A stretch of DNA of 64,000 bases from Scatophagus argus (GCF_020382885.2 NC_058498.1:7972501-8036500), one strand, 5' to 3'. Counted from the stretch's first letter, positions 13,801 through 29,128 are shown. Notes: generated from the sequence alone by a model not told the origin. Program-made: numbers and translations.

Positions 13801-15113
13801 CTTTACAAATGATTCAAGGAACAAACACTCAAACTGGAAAATTTCCTGGATAAATGCAGATGTAAATAACAAAATGCTTCCTGGTTTGTTTGTTGCAGAC
13901 GGAGACTGATGTTCTATTTTCACAAACTACTTTCTACTGGTGATGTATTACTGTGTGTGTGCTGGTGTATTATTGATGTTATAGACACACACAGGTTCCC
14001 TTCAGGATGCTAAATGGATTTGGACAGTGTCTTGCCTGGTCTTTGGCGCTCAGCAGGGCTTTCAGCTCCTCTACTGACTGACTCAGCTCCTCTCTACCAG
14101 TCTGACCAGCAGCAGGAGGCCCCAGCTGGGCCTCAAGCTCTGCCACCTGGAACACACACACACACACATAATTAATACACACTTCATAATAACAGTGCTT
14201 GAAGCTAAGGCTCACAGTTTGTGTGCTAACACAATTCACATTCACAATGAAAAGGCTGACATGTTGATGCTTAAAACGCTTAAATTTTGCCATCTTATTT
14301 TGGCTTGTTAACATTTGCCAATTAGAACTTAACACAAAGTACAGTTGAGACCTGATGGGAAAGCCGGTAGTTTCATCTTAAACCAACCAGTATTGGACAA
14401 ATTAAAATGTTGACCTGATGGTGGCGCTATGGGGCTCACCAGGAACAGAGGAGAAGCTGAAACAGGTGGATTTTGAGAGATCATTTGAGTGCTGAAAGGT
14501 CTGATAGATTTTAATCCCGGATCTCGGTTTGTCATTATAAGTGGCAGAAAACGAGACAAGATGAGACGATTTCTGTATAAATAAAGCTCATGTTATAATA
14601 ATATAATGTGATAATGTGTGGATCAGTTGGATTTGAACACACACACACACAGTGGAGTTCACAGGTCGTATTACAACACGACTACACACAAAACACTCAG
14701 CAGAATATTGATATTATATCAAAAATGAAATAGAAATGTTAAGAAAGAGTCTCCTTTGTTCACAGATTTTGGGGCTGATTGATGAAAGTCAGCAGCCTAA
14801 TCCTTTTAGCGCTTTGTCTGAAACTGATCAGTCCTGTTCAGGTTTCATGGGGATACAAACATGGATGGACAAACATGAAAAACAAAAATCTGAAACAGAA
14901 ATCCTTCGTAGCACACACTGGGATCTCATTTCAGCCATTATCCAATGAATATGCTTTGAAAAGGTCGTGTAAAACGTCATTTGTGGTGTAATTTTTCAAT
15001 TCCAAAGAAGCTCACATGACCTTTGACCTCCAGCTAAAACATGGAAATCTGCACAATTAACATTAAAAGGTTTTTATATGACAGCTGCAGTGCACAAATA
15101 CAACAACACAGTC

Positions 15114-15145
<32 letters not shown>

Positions 15146-18100
15146 GTGATGAGTATTGATGGAAATGTTGGAAAACCAACAGAGGGTCATCGCCCACACA
15201 TATCCACCTACACACACACACACACACACACACAGTGATTTTCAGAGCTGATTTGGAGTCCATTTAGTCACAGAACCCAGAGTGTCTTTAACAGCTTCCA
15301 TCATGCATCACTCTGCCGTGCAATTCACAAATGAATCGAAAACGTTTTGTTGATTTATACCCTCCCTCGCCTCTCTTGAACCTCCACACACACACACACA
15401 CACACGCTATGCTGCCAGTGGTCATGGTACTGAACTCTCTCTTGCCTTGGAGACGTCTTTATTTCTTTTATAAACTGCTGGGGGGCTGTGACCTTGTGGA
15501 AAATCATAAAAAATATTTTTTCCCAATCTGACCCACTTCTTTGTGTTTACCATTTTAACAGAAGTGAGTGAAAGTTTGACTAAATTCTTCAGCCTTTGAA
15601 GTCCAAATATGATGCGATTTAAAGTTTGCGGTTCGCTGACGATCTACTCGGTTATCTTTCAGGTCTTTGTAGCTCAGCACTCAGTTCAGTGTTCAGGGTT
15701 TCAATTCCCACTGGGCCTCGTTTATAACAAAAGAAAATAATAAGCTATAAGTTTTTGCATGCTGTGGAAGTAATTGAAGCAAGACAATAATTGTGTCCCG
15801 AGTGTTTACAGTTTGAAATAACAAGCTTTTACACAGATTCATTTCAAGACTGAAAGTTATATCACAATGTTTGTTTTCTAAATCTGAGTTTGGCTCTGAT
15901 GACCACTGCATAGTTCAAAAATAATACAATCAAATCTGTTTATATGCCCTAAAACATGCACATATAATTTAGAAATCTGTGTGTTAAAAAGAACTGGGTT
16001 TAACCTGGCAGTCCTCCCATTCAGATAATTAGATAAGGTTTACATGACAGTCTGCATATTCTGAGCGTTGCTTTAATTAGATTAAACAGATCAAATTTGC
16101 GTGTGCATGTCAGTGTTTACTCACCAGCTCAGCTGCTGCAGATGAATCCTGACTTTAGACATGATCACAGCTGACAGGCGAAGCATTTGTATGCTACTTT
16201 ATACTTTCTGTTCATCTTTTACTCATCTTTACTCATAGTAACTACGAAAAAAATTAGATTTTGTCTACGGCCTGCCAAATATTCAACTGTGGAGAGTCAG
16301 GACTGAAAATGAAGTACTGTATAAAATTTGTCAAATTAATACGATAAATAAAAATGCAAATAATCATGATTTACAGTTTCCCAAATGTGAATAATTGCTG
16401 GTTTTCTTTATACCGTGATAGTAAGCTGACTATTTTAACTATATTTTCTGCAAATTTATAGACCAAAACATTGATTGGATTTGAGAAAGATGTGAAGTGG
16501 CAGATTAATCGTTAATGAAATTAATAGTTTCTTTCAGCCTTCAGTGTGTGGAAATCCTGCTGTGTCTTTATGAAAAAAGAAAAGGTTTTCTTTCACAGGA
16601 AAACAGGGGAATTCAAACACGGAAGCCTTAACTCTTGGCCTGCTTGGTTCTGGTTATTTCATGTCTGTGCTGTAGGAATCATCACAATGCTTGTTATTGC
16701 TTACTGCTTGCATTTCGATTCACTGAATGTCTGAAATGTAAATGTGAGTGTGAGGACAGAGAGGGTTTCCTGCTCCAACCCCCTTCCCCCCCAGCATTTT
16801 CACAGGACATGTCAAAGTGGCTCTTTATAGATTCCACGCTATGCTTTGTCGCCCGCCATCCGAGCCAAGCTTCAGGGAGAAAAGGGTTGAAGGGGAGGTG
16901 GTGGGTCTCCATGATCCCAGAGGATTCAACCCCTTCCCAGCCACTCTGTGTGTGACAGCTACTGTCCCCAGAGGCAGCAGCTCCACATCTCTGAACTGCA
17001 CACAAACGCATGAAGAGAGAAACCTGAGAAAAGTCTGGTTTGTCGTTTTTTTTGTTTTGTTTTTTCTCAATTATGTTCCCAGAATTTGTTTACTATTAAT
17101 ATATTAACGGAAGATTGAAAAACCAATGGTGCCGTATAGTGTAGACATCTTGGAGCAAAGAGCCAATTAAGACATTAATGCAGATGCAGCATAAATATCA
17201 AAAAGATGGTGGCTACTGAACAGTGAGAACAACTTAGTCAGTCATTATTAATATCATATTGTTCACTGTATTTGGCAAATTCAGAGTGTCTTTCCGTTCA
17301 TAATGTTTACTGTATGTATGTACAGTTCATGACAGCATCCACTGAGGATATTCCAAACATTCATATTTAATCCACCGGTTTGTGTATGTGAACAGCTGGG
17401 TTGGATAATAAGACGATATGTGCTGTGAAACAATATAATTTTCCCAGCTGTCAGAGATATTTTGCGGCACATTTAATCAATCAACTGACAGAAGAGTTAC
17501 TGGCAGCTATTTTGATAACCAATCAACCGTCATTTTTCAAGCAAAAATGCCAAATATGCTCAGTTTCCAGCTTCTTACATTTCTTTCTTAATCTCGATTC
17601 ACATGAGACGAATGTCACAAGGGGAACCTCATGTGATTTAGAAACCATCCCCTCATGTTTGAGCTTTTTGTCGTATTTTGCAGCAGGTCATAGTTACTGT
17701 TGTTGTTTTCATACTACAGAAAGACCAGTACTACACTCGTTTCATCTTTATTTGACAATTAGTTTAAGTTTGATGCCCAGTGATCGAGATTTACTTATTT
17801 ATTTCAAGATTTACTACTGTGACTTAGAGGTTTAATTCCACAATTGTCCAATTTCTAAGTCAAAGATTTATTGACTGTGGTATCAGCCAATAAGTCGGCT
17901 GTTGGCTTTTTTCCACTACAAGCTTTGGTTAATATATCAACCTCGTTTTTAATACATCATACATAACTAGACCTGGCAACAGACGCAATTTATTACTCAA
18001 ATAAAAGTCAAACTAATGAAAACACCAAATATGAACAAAAACCTGTTCAAGTGTCCTACAGTCCAATACAAAATATAACCTATGTAAATATCGTGGCAGA

Positions 18101-21100
18101 AGCTACGAGTACGATGAGGGAGAGAAAGCCAGCCAACCTCTCTCCTCCTGCTCCCACCATGATTTATGTTCTTCCTCTATCTGGGGCAGAGAGGGAGGAG
18201 GGAGGCTGGGCAATATAGGGTGTCCTGTCCCAAAAAGAGAGGGAAAAAAAAAACCCGACAACAACATGACTGCCCCCTTCAACATCCCATTGCCAAACCC
18301 TGGAGGCCTGCTCCACTTCCAGCCACCTGGTTGACTTTGCTGCAGTGTGTGTGTGTGTGTGTATTTGGAGGGCAACATTCACCTGGACTTACAGGGTTAG
18401 ATGAAATTACAACCTGAGCTAAAGATAAAGGGTCAGTTTTTCGTCACTGGTGGTAATAGCTTCACTGCGGTCCAGTTTCGGCAAAGGCTTAATTCTGTCT
18501 CACTGAAGGGGCCTTGTTCAGCCTGACCAAGGGCATAATTTTACTCTCTCTAAATTAAAGATGAAATGTCTGCGTCCTGGGCCTGCAATTATCACGGGAG
18601 CCTGTCAACAGAAGTATCCCAAGGAGGAGGGGCTGGATGAAAAATGCATCTGCAGTTTGGAAGAGACCAAGTCTGCTCTGGGGGGGTTTGTGTCTGATAG
18701 TTATACATGTATGAGTAAAATAAATAAATAAATCATGCTGTATTTTCACTTTGATTGAACTAAAGAGCCTATGAGTGTTTAGCTGTGTCTTAAATTAATC
18801 TACTCTACTATACATCGAGTTGATAATGCATGCATTGCAATCGATCCACTCTTTAAATATTTCTTTATGTTTAACAGGTTTGTTTTACAGTATTCAAACT
18901 GAAACTGAAAAGAACTACAGTGGAGCTGATGTGGATGCCCAAAATAAGAGACGTGACAAAATAGTTTATGGCGTGGCTTGTTTTGAAGAGATTTGCTGGA
19001 GGGCAAATTTCCTCCTTTGAGTGTGAAGTGACTGACGGGAAGCAGAGCATCACAAAAATGCAGCAATAAAACACAAACATATCTGTGGAGATTCTCAGTG
19101 ACGAATAAAACACAAAGTTCATCCTGGTTTACTGAGGTGGACTCTGTGTAAGTTGTCATCTTTAAGATTTAACTCCTGGTATTGGCTTATATGATCCATT
19201 ATATGAGTTAGCTCACACTTCACAGCGTTTTTTAGACAAATAAGTGAATTTCTCATCATTTTGTATGTCTTTAAATCACCACACAACGCTTTGGAAACTA
19301 AAGTGGTGAAATAGTAATGATACTTGTTTCTGATGCTGTAGGTGGTTGTTAAACTGATGAGCTAAACTGGTTCCCTAGTCAAGTCCATCTTACAGTCAAA
19401 ATCCTGAATCTTTTTGAAGAAGGCCTTACAATCTTACAACAAATTATATCTATTTAGACCCCCAATTCTGATTAGAAAAATGCCCCGCAAGAAACCCCCA
19501 CAAACCTCACACTTGTAGTACAATATTTTCAACTGCAGGTAACCGTAGCACAAAACTGATGCTTCACACTCACTAACCTAAAAAATGAGTTCAAACAAAC
19601 AAACAAAAAAAACTGTGCACAAACAACTGAAGCCTACAGTATTTGGTAAGTGGTAACGATTTGATAAAATGATCTGATAAAGTTTCCTGAAAAAAAAAGA
19701 AAAGAAATGATCCTCTTATACTGGAAAGCTGGAGGTGAAGTATTGTTTGTGTGTCTCATAGTGACTTCAACCCAGTTGCAAACACTTAAAAAAAATGATG
19801 TGATGAGGCAACACTTCAAAGTGTCTCAGCAGACCCGCTTTACAAACTGCATTATGGTGTTCTTTATTATGAGGCGTCACCTGGTCTCGGAGGCGATCGG
19901 TCTCCTCCTGGTATTCAGCCAGCTGTTTCTTCCACTGCTCCACGCTGCTGTTGGCTTCCTGCAAGGCCGCCACCAGCTTGGCGTTGCTGTCCTGCAGGGT
20001 GAAGAGTTCAGCCTCCAGGTTTATTTCACACATGGACCTGAGGACAAGTCACAAAAAAAAGAGACCATTTATTTTCAGCTGGTGCTGAGCAGATAGCGCA
20101 CAGCCAGTTTATCGGAGCGTTTTTGCTGCCGCCAAAAGCAGCGGTGGGAGTGAAACCAAAACAATGAACTTAAAGAAGGCAAAACACTCACTGTGGCGCT
20201 GAGAAGAGCGTCAGAGTCAGGTGATGATTTGTATTTATGAATGCAGCCATAAAGGGCTAATGCTGGTGGGTTGTGTCTGTCACAAAGGAGTTTTGCTAGT
20301 GAGGAAAATGCAGACGATAACTGAAGGGAAACTTGTAAATCATCCTGCACCAGCTGCTTGGAGAAATTTGAAAGACATTTATTTGATTTCAACGAGCCAC
20401 AAGCCCATAAATTTTAATATTTACAGAGAAATCTGAGATAGAACTTAATGTCTTTCTGTAATAAAACTCGCAAAATATCCTTAAATGTGACTTTTTGTTA
20501 CCCATTTTTCTTTTTGTTATTATTAATATTTTAAATATTCTGTCTCTTTTGTATCTTAATTCAGTCTTCATGTCCTTGAGAGGTGTACTTGTGTGTGTTT
20601 GTGCAAACACAGTGGCTTCTATTCTGTTTCTTACAACCACAGGCTACTATGGAAACAAAAATCCTGCACAGGTGTTATCTTACAATAACATGTGGGAGAA
20701 ATGGATCAGGTCCTCTGCGCCTGTAAAAGGTCAGGATTCATTGCAGATATTTAATAAACTAGAGAGCTCTCACATGAGAGGATGTCTTTACCGTGACGAA
20801 CAAACTAACGGCCTGGCAACCATAAAACTCCTCCCCATAGCAACAGGAGAGATGAGCCTGCATAGCTCCGTAACAGTTATAAAATCAAATTGTTGTGATA
20901 ATAGGTTGTAAAGCAGCACAGTATGAGTATTTTTTGCTTCCCGGTCTCAGATGGAAGGTTGAGTGATCAATGATGGGCACCATGATGATGATAATTATGA
21001 GCTGCTACCACTGCAGAACAGGAGGTGGGAGGAGGTGTCCACCTGTTGTGTGATTTCTCCAGTCGGATGTCACTGTTTTCTTTGTGGTAAACTGTTGCTG

Positions 21101-22986
21101 CTGCTCTTCTCGTTTATGATTGCTGTCATGTTTCTAAGAGAAGAAAGTGAGTTTTTCCTACACATAAAAATGGAGAGTTATTTTCTCTGAGGGCAGCAGT
21201 CGTTCACTGCTGCAACAGTAACAGGTTGTGCTTCTTCACTATGAGTCAAGCACCAAATACCTTGCACCAGTGATACCCACTTTTGGTCCTGAAGAACCCC
21301 ATTCTGCATCTGTCCTACTGACTCTTGATTGGCTGAACTACATCACAACAACTTATGTTTACAACCGTACGTGCACTGTTTTCTGTCCAGCCTGCTTTTT
21401 GCCATACCAAGTCAATTTCGTCTGTAAAAATCCAGTCTGACTGCACCCAAACATGTAGAACATGTGGTGCTTGAGGACCTTGGCCTTCTACACCTGATAC
21501 ATTTTTCTTCGTTAGACAAAAGCTGCCTGTGAAATGTCAACACCTTTCACGCGATGCCTCTGGTGATATTATCAGGGTAATTTTACAAGACTTAATGAAT
21601 CTCTTGCAGGGCCAGCGAAGACATTATGACTTATTTTACAGGTGGGGAAAATGCTGAACATAAGACCACTGAAAGCGTGGAGAGTCAGCAGCTCGCCCCT
21701 GAAAGCAATAAGGAGGAGATCCTGTTGGTCTCTTATTTACCAACGCTGTCTTATCACAGGTAGGATCGGTTGCCAGCTTTAATGTAGCTAAGGCTCACCA
21801 GGGTCAATCTTTTTCAGTGCCTATCTCAGTGCCGTTGAGCAAAGCAGCCCACGTTCCCATCAATTTCGAGCGAACCCATTAAACGTACAACAAAAAAAGA
21901 TTGCACTGATTTACTGCAAGCTTTGTTCTGTTATTAGATGTGTTTTTATCCAAAAAACACTACCTAATGGTAATAAGAAGATGAATGGCCTTCCCCATCC
22001 TATGTTTCAAACCTGTACATAATGACTGGAATGTTAGAAATTAGGTGCGCAAACTGGAAGGAAACCTGCTCCATGCTGGTGGAAAACGTATCAGTAGTCT
22101 TCACGACAGGTAGGCAGAGTGCACCTTTAATTTGTTCATGACAAATCTTTCCAGTTTCCAAAATATTTTTCATTTTCTCTCTGATTTCAGTGAGAAGCCG
22201 CTCAGTTTTGGTGTGGGTAGCAGCTCGGCTCGCCGGATGGATCACAGTATGCACTGTTTGTGGAATAAATCCACAAACAGCACGTACTGCTGCTGTGAGG
22301 CCGATTCCCTGCGCAGAGCAGGTCACGTTTTCAGTTTTGTTAGCTCGAAGGATATCTCAAAAACCAGTGAGCAGCATTCACTGAATTTTGGTGACAAACA
22401 GGAAAAAAAGTGATTTGTTTATGGTGTGGATCCTGTTTTTTTTGTTTTGTTTTGTTTTAGGACTTTTACAATTCAACTATCTGGAATGGAATTTTTTGAG
22501 AATTTTTTTTCCTGATGTATGATAACCACCTGAAAGAAACAATTCTGTATTGTGATGTAGATTAGCACTTTCTAAACGTTTAAAATAGGAAATGCAGATC
22601 ACTGTGAGTCACTCTTTAAATGCCTTAACTGTTTTAATGGTTTGTAATCCTTGTTTCCTCTAGTTCCTTGAACAGAGGACAGGCATTTAGCTGCTCCATT
22701 CACTGCAGTGAGCTTCACAAAGTGCTCTGAGCTTTTACATCTGCTCACACCGGAGGATTACAACATTTATAGTAAACTCTCTATAATCTAACGACGGATC
22801 TAATTTCCATTTCTGTTACCCCCCTCAACACAAACACATCTGCTGTCCTCTCTGCTCTTTGATTTTAATGTGTACTTAATGTCTCTCTGTGTTTTGTGTA
22901 TTATTACAGACAATTATTACAAGCACAATAGTTTTTATGCTGCATGTGCTGAGGCAAGCCAAATGTTCTTTCATAAACGTCAGAAG

Positions 22987-23020
<34 letters not shown>

Positions 23021-26000
23021 ATTTTCCCTGCATGCTGTCTCACTGCCTTACGTCATCAAATAAATACCCGAAATGAAAAACAAATTGAGCATGCTGACTA
23101 ATAAATACACTAATGAAACATTGATTACAGCATTAGAGCTTTCATTAAAAGCTCATTTTACATCGACACAGAAGCAGGACTTTATGACAACGGACAATGA
23201 CCCTTGTGGAGGAAATGCAGATCACACTGAACATAACACACAATGTAGAGTGACCTACAGATGGCCTCTGACCTCCAGCTAATGTGTCATGAGTTTCCTC
23301 CTTCTGACGGGGGGGGATATGACAATACGAGATGTGAGGTATTGACTTCCTGTTAAAGTAAAATAAAGAAATAAATAAACAAATTGCATTACCCTTCTGA
23401 CAACATCTTTTTCACCCTCTCTTTCTCCACCGTCAGCTCCACCTCGGCGCTCTTGCTGCGAAACAGCTTCTCCTCGCCCGGCCCGTTGACTGTGAGCAGC
23501 GGTGGAGAATGACGGTCTTCCGATAACTATGACAACAGAAAGAGGACATGAGCTCTGATATGAGGATGAAATGAAGTCAGCAGCAGCAGCTCTGTTAACA
23601 TGGCAGCCATTCCCTACTGTACCGGCCCCCAGCCTGTTACCAGGAAACCAACGGAAAACAAAAGGTTAGATACACCAGAACCTTTTCCGTAAGTGTTAAA
23701 TGTTTCTTGGAGATGTTTGGGATTGTAAACCCTAATCAATGACACTGCAGTAACTGCAATTAGGAGACAGGAGTCATCTAATGGAAAGCGGCAGTTTAGA
23801 GGACCAGAGCACTTGTCTGGAGGTGATGCTCTGAATAATAATAAACATTCCTACACACCCATATACAAACATTACTGACTGTGGATGTAACAGTGTTAAT
23901 GCAAGATTAAGCAACATTAATTATATTTTGGATCAGGATCTGGTTCAGGTTTGAACCACATCCAGACCTGTCATCTGAACAAAATGGACAAAACAGGAAC
24001 AGGAGCAGAAGGACAGGACAGCACTCAACCCGTCAGCGCTTGATATGTCCCATCGGGGCTCCTGTAAACAGGCTCCACGAGGAGCCATGCGTGGAGGTCA
24101 GCTGCCTGCTCTTCACTGCATTACATTCCTGTCAACCTAATTTATTTTTATAATGGAAATTAATGTAAAATGTAAAAATAAAGATAAGCTGTAGTTTGTT
24201 CATCGTAAATTGACTTTAAAATTTTCATCTGGCCATTTTAAGGACTTCTTGTGCTGTCTTACAAGCTGAGCTTCACCCGTCATATCTCATTCCTGTATTG
24301 TGATGGATATGTTGTCTAATTTTGTTTCTGTTCAATCAAATTTTACAAGTCTAATTTTCTAATTTTTTGTTGTAGTTGGTAATTTGTGGCCAGTTTAGTT
24401 GAGCTCTAGGTTTTCTCCTGAACACATTTTAACCAATAAGCTAACTTGCATGTAATAATAATACAATAATATACAGAGAAACAGATGCAAATATCTGTTT
24501 TTACTGGGAGCAAAATAACCGATTGCTGGTCCATCCAACTGCTTATCGTGCTTCTACATACTGTTGGCTTGAAGATCCTCAAGCTAGAGATCAGTGTTTT
24601 GGAACAGAGATCAGGGCGACAAATAAGACAGTTTTGCCTCACAGTAACCTTTCTTTTATTTTTTAAAAAATTACAAATTTGTTAATTTATTACACCTTAA
24701 GTTTGAATAGATCATCAGCCATGAAACAACAAGAAGGTTCAATTTGGACATTAAATGGTTGTAATATAAAATTCAGCAGTTTATAAATCTACTTTCTGAC
24801 CTCGTTAGGAGTTGGCCAAAATAAAGGTTAAAACTGTAAGCTGAATGGCGATACAGAACATGAGCCATTCATCAAGACACTTTGAATATGACATTACAGC
24901 AAGCAGATGGCTCGACTCCAGCCTGGCACAGTCGAGTCTAAACAATCTGCTTCGATATTTTCCTTGCCTGCTGCCCAGAACTGGGTTCATGCCTCCTTTC
25001 ACGCAGTTTTGTGAACCCATTTGCCTCAGTTTTAGACTGTGAGCTAAAACACAGCTCAGTCTCCTTCTTAAAAGCATGCAGATGAATTAGCTTGGGCACG
25101 TTTTTGTCTCCTCCTGTCTTATTCCCTCTGTGTAGAAAACCAAACCTGAACTTGTCAACGACCAAGAGCCTCACTGAAGGATTACAACCCTGCACTTACT
25201 GTAGAAAAAGCTTGTATTATTAATTTGAGCAAGCCTGACTGTATTCCCCTGAGGACAGTGTTTTATTATCTATAGCTCAGCAGCTCTCTAACTGTCCTCA
25301 TGGCTGAATGTGGAGATAAAACACACAGTGGACTCATGTGGATGAGCACCGTGTCCAGAGGAAGGAACTGGAGAGCAGGCGAAATCAAAGCTAGGACAAC
25401 TCCAGTCCGGCCCCAAAGCCAACGGATCGTCTGTGCGTAACCCTGAATAATTCATACTGCCGATCATGTTTAAGTCATAAATGGGATTGCAAATTCATAG
25501 CAGTTTTTCAGTATGTTGTTCACCAACAGGCTGAGTGGAAACAAGGCAGCGACACAAGAGCACAAACCCATAAATGACCAAGGACTAATTGGCAAAGTTC
25601 AGAGGACCCGCAAAGAATTTTCTGTGTGTTATCCGTCCTCATGGGATATTTCATGATATCCGTGTGTGATATCAGTGAGCAGAAAACTCAAATTACACTT
25701 ACTTAATGCACTTGCATGTTGCTATATTTATATACAAATACAAATACATTTATATATTTATATACACCTTAGACCAAACGTACAGATTAAATCACATTTC
25801 GTGTTGCCTTTGTTAACAAAGCTTTTACTCCTCTGTAGCAAACGCCAGCTGTGCACTGAAGCTAAATTTACTCTGGAATCAACTTTGATCAGACTCCAGA
25901 TGAATTATTGAGCACGATAGTCCATGAAACACTAAGATGCATGGCTGTGAACGCGGCAGCCCCTTAGACAAAGGACGATGGTTGTGTTTGGGTGGAGCTC

Positions 26001-29000
26001 TTTCTGATTGTGATTTGGAGTGACAGAGAAACAGAAGAATTACTTGCAAGATAATTAAAACAAAGGCATTCTTTTTTTTTAAGGCTAAACATACATCCAT
26101 CGTGTAGCCAGTTCATTTATTAAACATTTTAGGGGATCCTGAATGGAGACTTCCTGTAATCAATGTAATTCCAGATGCATTTTAAATATTAAATGTCTTT
26201 CCTGAGAGCTTTCATTGTGACGTCTCTGCAACACTACTCATCCTAAGCACATCTATACTGTTTACTTATTTATCCAAGCATCAGTCCATTGGCTCCCTTA
26301 GCTTTATAAAGCTCCTGTTTCTACACCATGCGTTTCACTGAGACTCCACAAACCCACTTTATTTATTCATGTGTCCATGCATCAGAGGCACATGCTTAAG
26401 TTTCCCTTGGTGCAACTGTCCTCCTGACTAAACAACACACACACCCACACACACACACACACACACAACACTTCTTCTTAGCTGGTTTTAATGCCAAGTC
26501 TGTGCTTTAAAATATGGATGACTGGCATTTCTGTTTGCCTCTCCGTCTGCCTCTGCACAGATACCATGTATAGGACGATGAAAAGAAGAGCTCCAATCAG
26601 CAGGCACAAATAAACGGCAGCTGTTGACTGTCAGAGGAGGGGAAACAGCTTCTGTATCCTGCTGTGTTTACACTGCTGTTCAGATGATTTATGGACAAAG
26701 ATGTTACTTTTTCCACACCTTTTCTGTGTGCATTTGTTTATCTTTACAGCATAGTTCAATGATTCTGAGAAAAGCTAAGGAACATGTAAGATGAGCATGT
26801 AAGATGTAAGAGTCCCTCTTCATTACACGTTCATACCCTCGTGCTCCAAATGTGTTTGTTCCAAATGAATTTAAACTCAACCATAATAAATGCTGTTAAT
26901 TGTATATAGACTAACTGGATCAATGATTTTCAGGAGAAAGTTGTGACAGAGTGCAGTTCTCAACTCTGCAATCCGCCAGAAGTTTAAACGACGTTTAAAC
27001 CTGTTATCCACTACTTAAAGCAACAATTTGACTTCTCTTCTCATTTGCTCACTTTGTTTTTCACCTGGTTCTTTTAACACCTGGTGTTAAAAGAACAGCT
27101 TGATACCCACACAAGAAGGATACTTTAAAAATATATTTATATATCACGCAACATTTTCAAGAAAAAGGTTGGTTCTGGTTTTGTGAATGATAAAACAGAA
27201 GAGATTTGGGACCTAATTAAGTCTTACTTGCCTGTAATGCCCTGTTGGGTGTATCTTCTGCAAATATTAATATTTCAGCGGTGCTATTTGCATTTTATGA
27301 TTCTATTTATCCTTCCCACTGGGGCACCAGTACTAAAACCCCTAAATGAAACATCTACTAAAAAACAAATATATTTTAGAAGTGGTATTTTATTGCACAG
27401 TAATGTTTCCTGCCTTTGTACTTCACCTCAGTCCTCCGTACTGCCTGTTATCTCACTGAACTTCAGCATCTCCTCCATCTGATCTCTGAGCTCTGCAAAC
27501 AGGCCCGAAAGCTGAAGCTTTACTGCATGCAGATCCCCTGCTGCCATCCGCATATCAGAGGCAGAATATGTGCTTTGTAAAGCCCAAGGCTGCTTGGATA
27601 CAGTACAGCTCTGCAATACAGTAGATGGTTACTGACCAGCTGAATATGACGCAAGAACTCCTGCATGAGTGAAGAGGAAAATAAAACAAGCAGTGTATAA
27701 ACCGACATTTTCACTACGATTATAAGTTTGTCATAATGTAGGATTTGCATATTTGGCTGCATGTGTGTGTGTGTGTGTGCTGTATGTTTCCCGTATTATT
27801 ACCTCCCTCATCTTCTAGCTAGAAAGACTTATTTCTATGGATGTTTGTGTGCACTGAGCCTGTGTTTCTTTAAACACTCTACACATTTTGGGATATAAAA
27901 GTGTTACTGGAGCTCTTGACTGGCATTGTAGCCACACTGGGGCAGCCATCAGTACTTGGCTGTGGTTCACTCACACAGTAACCCGTCATGCTCACACTCC
28001 ATAGCAGCTTTGATTGGGTATTATTACTACATTAACACAGGCTGAGACAGTCAGCAGTATGGTGTTTTACAACGGGCAGTGGGAATCAGAAGATGTGATA
28101 ACAACCCCAACAACACCTCTGTGCTTACTGCCGAACACAAAATCAATGACTGCCGTCTTGTCTGGAAATCAGAAGCAGGCTGCTAGCACAGGTAGCGTCT
28201 GACCTTGCAGATCTATCCAGGTGATGTTTCTGTGTGTGTGTGTTTGATTAATTAATTCAGTATGTATATGGATGATCACGTGTCTGTGTGTTCAGTATTT
28301 TTTTTTTTTGTTTGTTTTCTCCAAAGGCGGACCCAACGGGCAAAATGGTCTCTGGTCACTATGGTAACAGGATGCGACACCACTGCTTTTTGTTCAGTGA
28401 GTGACCTCCGACCCCAGTGTGTGCAGCTTGACTCTGCACTTCACACCGACATGCTGAAGGCATAAATTCAGCTGTTTTGGTCTTAGTCTTAAAAATGAAC
28501 TCCATCACTATTTAGAACAGTGTGTTGGTATACTGTGCAGGCTGTGGCATCCTGCAGAAACTCCTGCCTGCCAAAGCAGAGGCATGCGGGGCAAGAAATT
28601 CATTTCACACACATGTACTGCTGGCACGAACTGCACTATCAACACACAGCAGATGTTGTCCATCCTTTACAGCTCCTCGAAGGAAGCACTTCTCTCTTCT
28701 TGGCCTTTGTCTTGTTTTTTTTCCATTTGGATTTTCTGCTGTTGGTTTTTCACACTTGCATTTTTATATTTCTTTCACTATAAATCACTTTTTAACAATG
28801 TGAATTTAAAAAAATCCTCTGGCCTCAATGAAAACACTATTTAATACAACTGGGCCATTAAATGTCAGCCAGTCAGATGAAATATTGTTCAATTTGTGCA
28901 CTGGACTTCTTGTGCTGTTGACCTTCTTGATATTGATGCTCTGTTTTGTCGTATGCAGGAGTTTTTGTTTTTTCTCTGTGCTTAAGCAGGACAGACCATC

Positions 29001-29097
29001 AGCTCTTATCTGAGTGTCTCTGAGCCGAGGTCGAGGTTGGCAGCGTGACTCTGCAGTCTCTCAGACCTGCTGAGTGGCTCTTTGTTAGGAGATATAC

Positions 29098-29128
<31 letters not shown>

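Noticed and set aside
15662..15718. tRNA-like stretch with TAGCTCAG and GGTTTCAATTCCC
   Set aside because: The B-box has an extra base and the arms do not fold as a cloverleaf; at best an old tRNA-derived repeat fragment.
17401..17835. Long plus-strand open frame (144 codons)
   Set aside because: It overlaps an AT-rich MITE-like repeat in a homer3 intron, is low-complexity hydrophobic, and has no family features.
27428..27616. Minus-strand frame with an amphipathic [16 protein letters not shown] stretch, considered as an extra homer3 exon
   Set aside because: The best acceptor/donor pair gives a 36-nt piece whose required phase does not match the flanking homer3 exons (phase 0), which would create a stop.
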